A stretch of 16,135 nt of DNA from Peptostreptococcus sp. (GTDB lineage Bacteria; Bacillota; Clostridia; Peptostreptococcales; Peptostreptococcaceae). The position numbers and the translations under genes were made by a program. The stretch's first letter is position 1. Every line of letters begins with the position of its first letter. The stretch is taken from contig JAHHSS010000028.1 in assembly GCA_020025095.1 (NCBI GenBank), positions 1 to 16,135 of the forward strand. Direction: 5' to 3'. Below, one piece after another: positions 15,967 to 16,135 of this stretch. Under the pieces are notes generated by a model, which worked only from the letters and a program-made list of their open reading frames with translations, did no database searches and was not told where the DNA came from.

Positions 15967-16003
15967 AGTAAATTATATTTTTTAATTTAAAATATAATTT
16001 ACT
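15967..16003. repeat. 15-bp perfect AT-rich inverted repeat downstream of HU
   Basis: AGTAAATTATATTTT (15967-15981) and AAAATATAATTTACT (15989-16003) are exact reverse complements with a 7-base spacer TTAATTT. There is no T-run after it in the + direction. A further AT-only hairpin, TAATTTTA/TAAAATTA (16023-16040), is followed by seven T and could act as a weak backup terminator. No gene is recognisable from 15953 to the window end. Confidence 0.6.
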
Positions 16004-16135
16004 TACCTAATAGCGCTGATTTTAATTTTATTTAAAATTATTTTTTTAAGTCTTATGAATTTTATATAGTTGTTAATGTTAAATGTATCTATAAATCATA
16101 AAAGATTTGCATAGATGCAAAAAGATTAAATTGCT

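Noticed and set aside
1..16135. CRISPR arrays, tRNA/rRNA genes, insertion sequences, prophage genes
   Set aside because: No regularly spaced repeats, cloverleaf-like sequence, transposase or phage protein was seen on either strand.

Overview
This is a low-GC (about 30% by eye) Firmicutes chromosome segment. Strong AGGAGG ribosome binding sites, frequent TTG/GTG starts and the spoVB - yabN - HU gene order point to a clostridial genome. My best guess is the Peptostreptococcaceae or close relatives; this is an inference from gene order and composition, not a computed placement.

Left part (about 221-9504), all on the + strand: a compact aerobic respiratory locus. cydA and cydB encode the two core subunits of a bd-type quinol oxidase. 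cydD and cydC encode the heterodimeric ABC exporter needed to assemble it. A polyprenyl diphosphate synthase follows, then a MenA-like prenyltransferase and a type II NADH dehydrogenase. Together these can make the isoprenoid tail, attach it to a naphthoate head group, reduce the quinone with NADH and oxidise it with O2. No head-group, quinone-methylation or heme biosynthesis genes are present here, so the locus looks like the scavenging respiration set known from some lactic acid bacteria. A Rex-like redox operator lies just before cydA. A 14-bp hairpin separates cydC from the prenyl synthase. A terminator closes the run at 9567-9606.

Right part (9620-15952): the conserved clostridial housekeeping order spoVB (MOP-family flippase) - yabN - HU. 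It is interrupted by a 2.8-kb gene on the - strand. That gene encodes a single-chain type IIG (MmeI-like) restriction-modification enzyme with its own promoter, and it converges on spoVB at a bidirectional terminator. A 12-bp direct repeat, TAAATAGATAGA, brackets the block, which is compatible with insertion. The yabN product is short: it keeps the tetrapyrrole-methylase-like domain, but its MazG half is truncated and has lost the metal-binding acidic residues. HU has its own sigma-A type promoter and terminator. The last 180 bases hold AT-rich inverted repeats and no recognisable gene.

I see no tRNA, rRNA, CRISPR array, insertion sequence or prophage gene. No gene-free stretch exceeds 300 bases. 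I do not see a wholly new system; the points of most interest are the self-contained respiratory locus, the hairpin inside it, the decayed MazG domain and the inserted type IIG gene.
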